Assembly: GCA_002245135.1 (NCBI GenBank) | Contig: NGBS01000076.1 | Span: 1 to 21,725 of the forward strand | Reading direction: 5' to 3' | Source of the DNA: Proteromonas lacertae | Taxonomy: Eukaryota; Sar; Bigyra; Opalinata; Proteromonadidae | Length of the DNA stretch: 21,725 bases | Shown: positions 21,156-21,725 of the stretch, in pieces | How positions within the stretch are numbered: the stretch's first letter is position 1 | How the letters are laid out: each line of letters starts with the position of its first letter | Translations under genes and position numbers: made by a program | Notes under the pieces: generated by a model | Databases searched by the model: none | Seen by the model: only the letters and a program-made list of their open reading frames with translations | What the model was told of the DNA's origin: nothing

Positions 21156-21681
21156 ATGTCTGAACAATTGAATGATGATATGTCTTACCTTCAAAGTCCT
21201 AGTATTTATTTGTTTATATGATTTTAATTGTATTAGTTGATGGTAATGAAGAACCAACAGATCAAATTCCATGTTGAACTACATACTTGGTTTCCCTGAG
21301 AAAGGTACTCCCAACAATGATTCTCCACAAATATCGTTAGGATTTGGAAACCTTAATAATGAAGCGTCACCTTTAACTCGTTGTTTTAGTAGATTAGAAC
21401 CTGGTTCAAATGAAGAGCCTCCACCCCAATCTTTGTATAATGCAAACGATTATACATCATCTACAGAATTAGGACAATTATCTTCATTAAATGACTCTGA
21501 ACAAATGAGTTTCTTTGGATTATTTAAGCCCTTGTCTAATACTAATTCTCCGATGTATAACCCTTCGATCCCACCAGAAACTCTGTTTTCATTAGCTTCT
21601 CAATTATCTTTACCAACTGATTCACCAGCAGATCTTTCACAAAGACAACAACAACAGTCATTAATTACTTTAATACATTAA
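21156..21681 (+). CDS. Ser/Pro/Asn/Gln-rich protein of unknown function, possibly continuing past the edge
   Basis: Likely exons 21156-21201, 21237-21272 and from 21305. The product starts MSEQLNDDMSYLQSPIDGNE and continues into a low-complexity region rich in Ser, Pro, Asn and Gln (NNDSPQISLGFGNLNNEASP, PPETLFSLASQLSLP, then a Gln run). Introns of 35 and 32 nt fit, though the second (21273-21304) is less AT-rich than others. The alternative is an independent start at 21271. The frame ends at 21679-21681, but the last 44 nt read as more Gln/Ser/Asn-rich coding in another frame, so an unseen intron, an indel or a longer gene off the right edge is likely. The composition is like that of disordered transcription or mRNA-regulatory proteins; no domain recognised. 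Confidence 0.55.
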
Positions 21682-21725
21682 CATCAGCAACTCAACCACA
21701 GTCAACCAATCAAAATTCTAATCAT

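Noticed and set aside
21271-21681. Independent gene starting at the ATG at 21271
   Set aside because: A spliced model from 21156 with consistent phases explains the upstream coding sequence and absorbs this ATG into an intron edge; kept only as an alternative.
1-21725. CRISPR arrays, tRNA or rRNA genes
   Set aside because: No spaced direct repeats, cloverleaf or conserved rRNA sequence seen; the many spliced genes mark the DNA as eukaryotic.

Overview
The window comes from a very AT-rich nuclear genome of a single-celled eukaryote. Genes are tightly packed on both strands, and at least 36 tiny introns (about 25-64 nt, most starting GTAT and ending TAG) can be read directly from frame continuity. 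TAA, TAG and TGA all act as stops, so the code looks standard. Asn runs, AT-rich introns and the gene set (Rho-type GTPase, FRAY-type kinase, Crinkler-like NTPase, leucine-rich-repeat (LRR) proteins) suggest an amoeboid or fungus-like protist. I cannot name the species.

Layout. Positions 1-1312 are a much GC-richer block with a broken zinc-ribbon-like gene, a minisatellite and a roughly 200-bp foldback palindrome; it looks like an old mobile insertion. The host genes follow: cohesin subunit STAG/Scc3 (+, 1671-4929) with an E2F-type site upstream; a small SPRY-like gene or relic (+, 5158-5478); a multi-IQ calmodulin-binding protein (+, 5799-7742); an OSR1/SPAK/FRAY-like Ste20 kinase (-, 8264-9535); a Rho-family GTPase with Rnd-like substitutions (+, 10252-10990); a protein with two Crinkler-like P-loop NTPase modules (-, 11658-14591); a 12-exon LRR pseudokinase (-, 14986-19229); a 75-residue membrane microprotein (+, 19421-19675); RanGAP1/Rna1 (-, 19774-21070); and a Ser/Pro/Asn/Gln-rich protein at the right edge (+, from 21156).

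The genes do not form one operon-like system. They are mostly housekeeping and signalling genes: sister-chromatid cohesion, Ran cycle, Rho and Ste20 signalling, calmodulin binding. Two larger genes of less usual architecture lie among them, the double Crinkler-like NTPase and the LRR pseudokinase. The most striking structural observation is that the LRR pseudokinase carries nine phase-1 introns at one fixed point of its LRR repeat, with several exons of exactly 84 nt or multiples of 84. The IQ-repeat gene shows a weaker version of the same pattern.

Most continuous reading frames seen at first glance are exons; the coordinates given here are for the spliced genes. Gene models rest on frame and GT..AG consistency only, with no transcript data.
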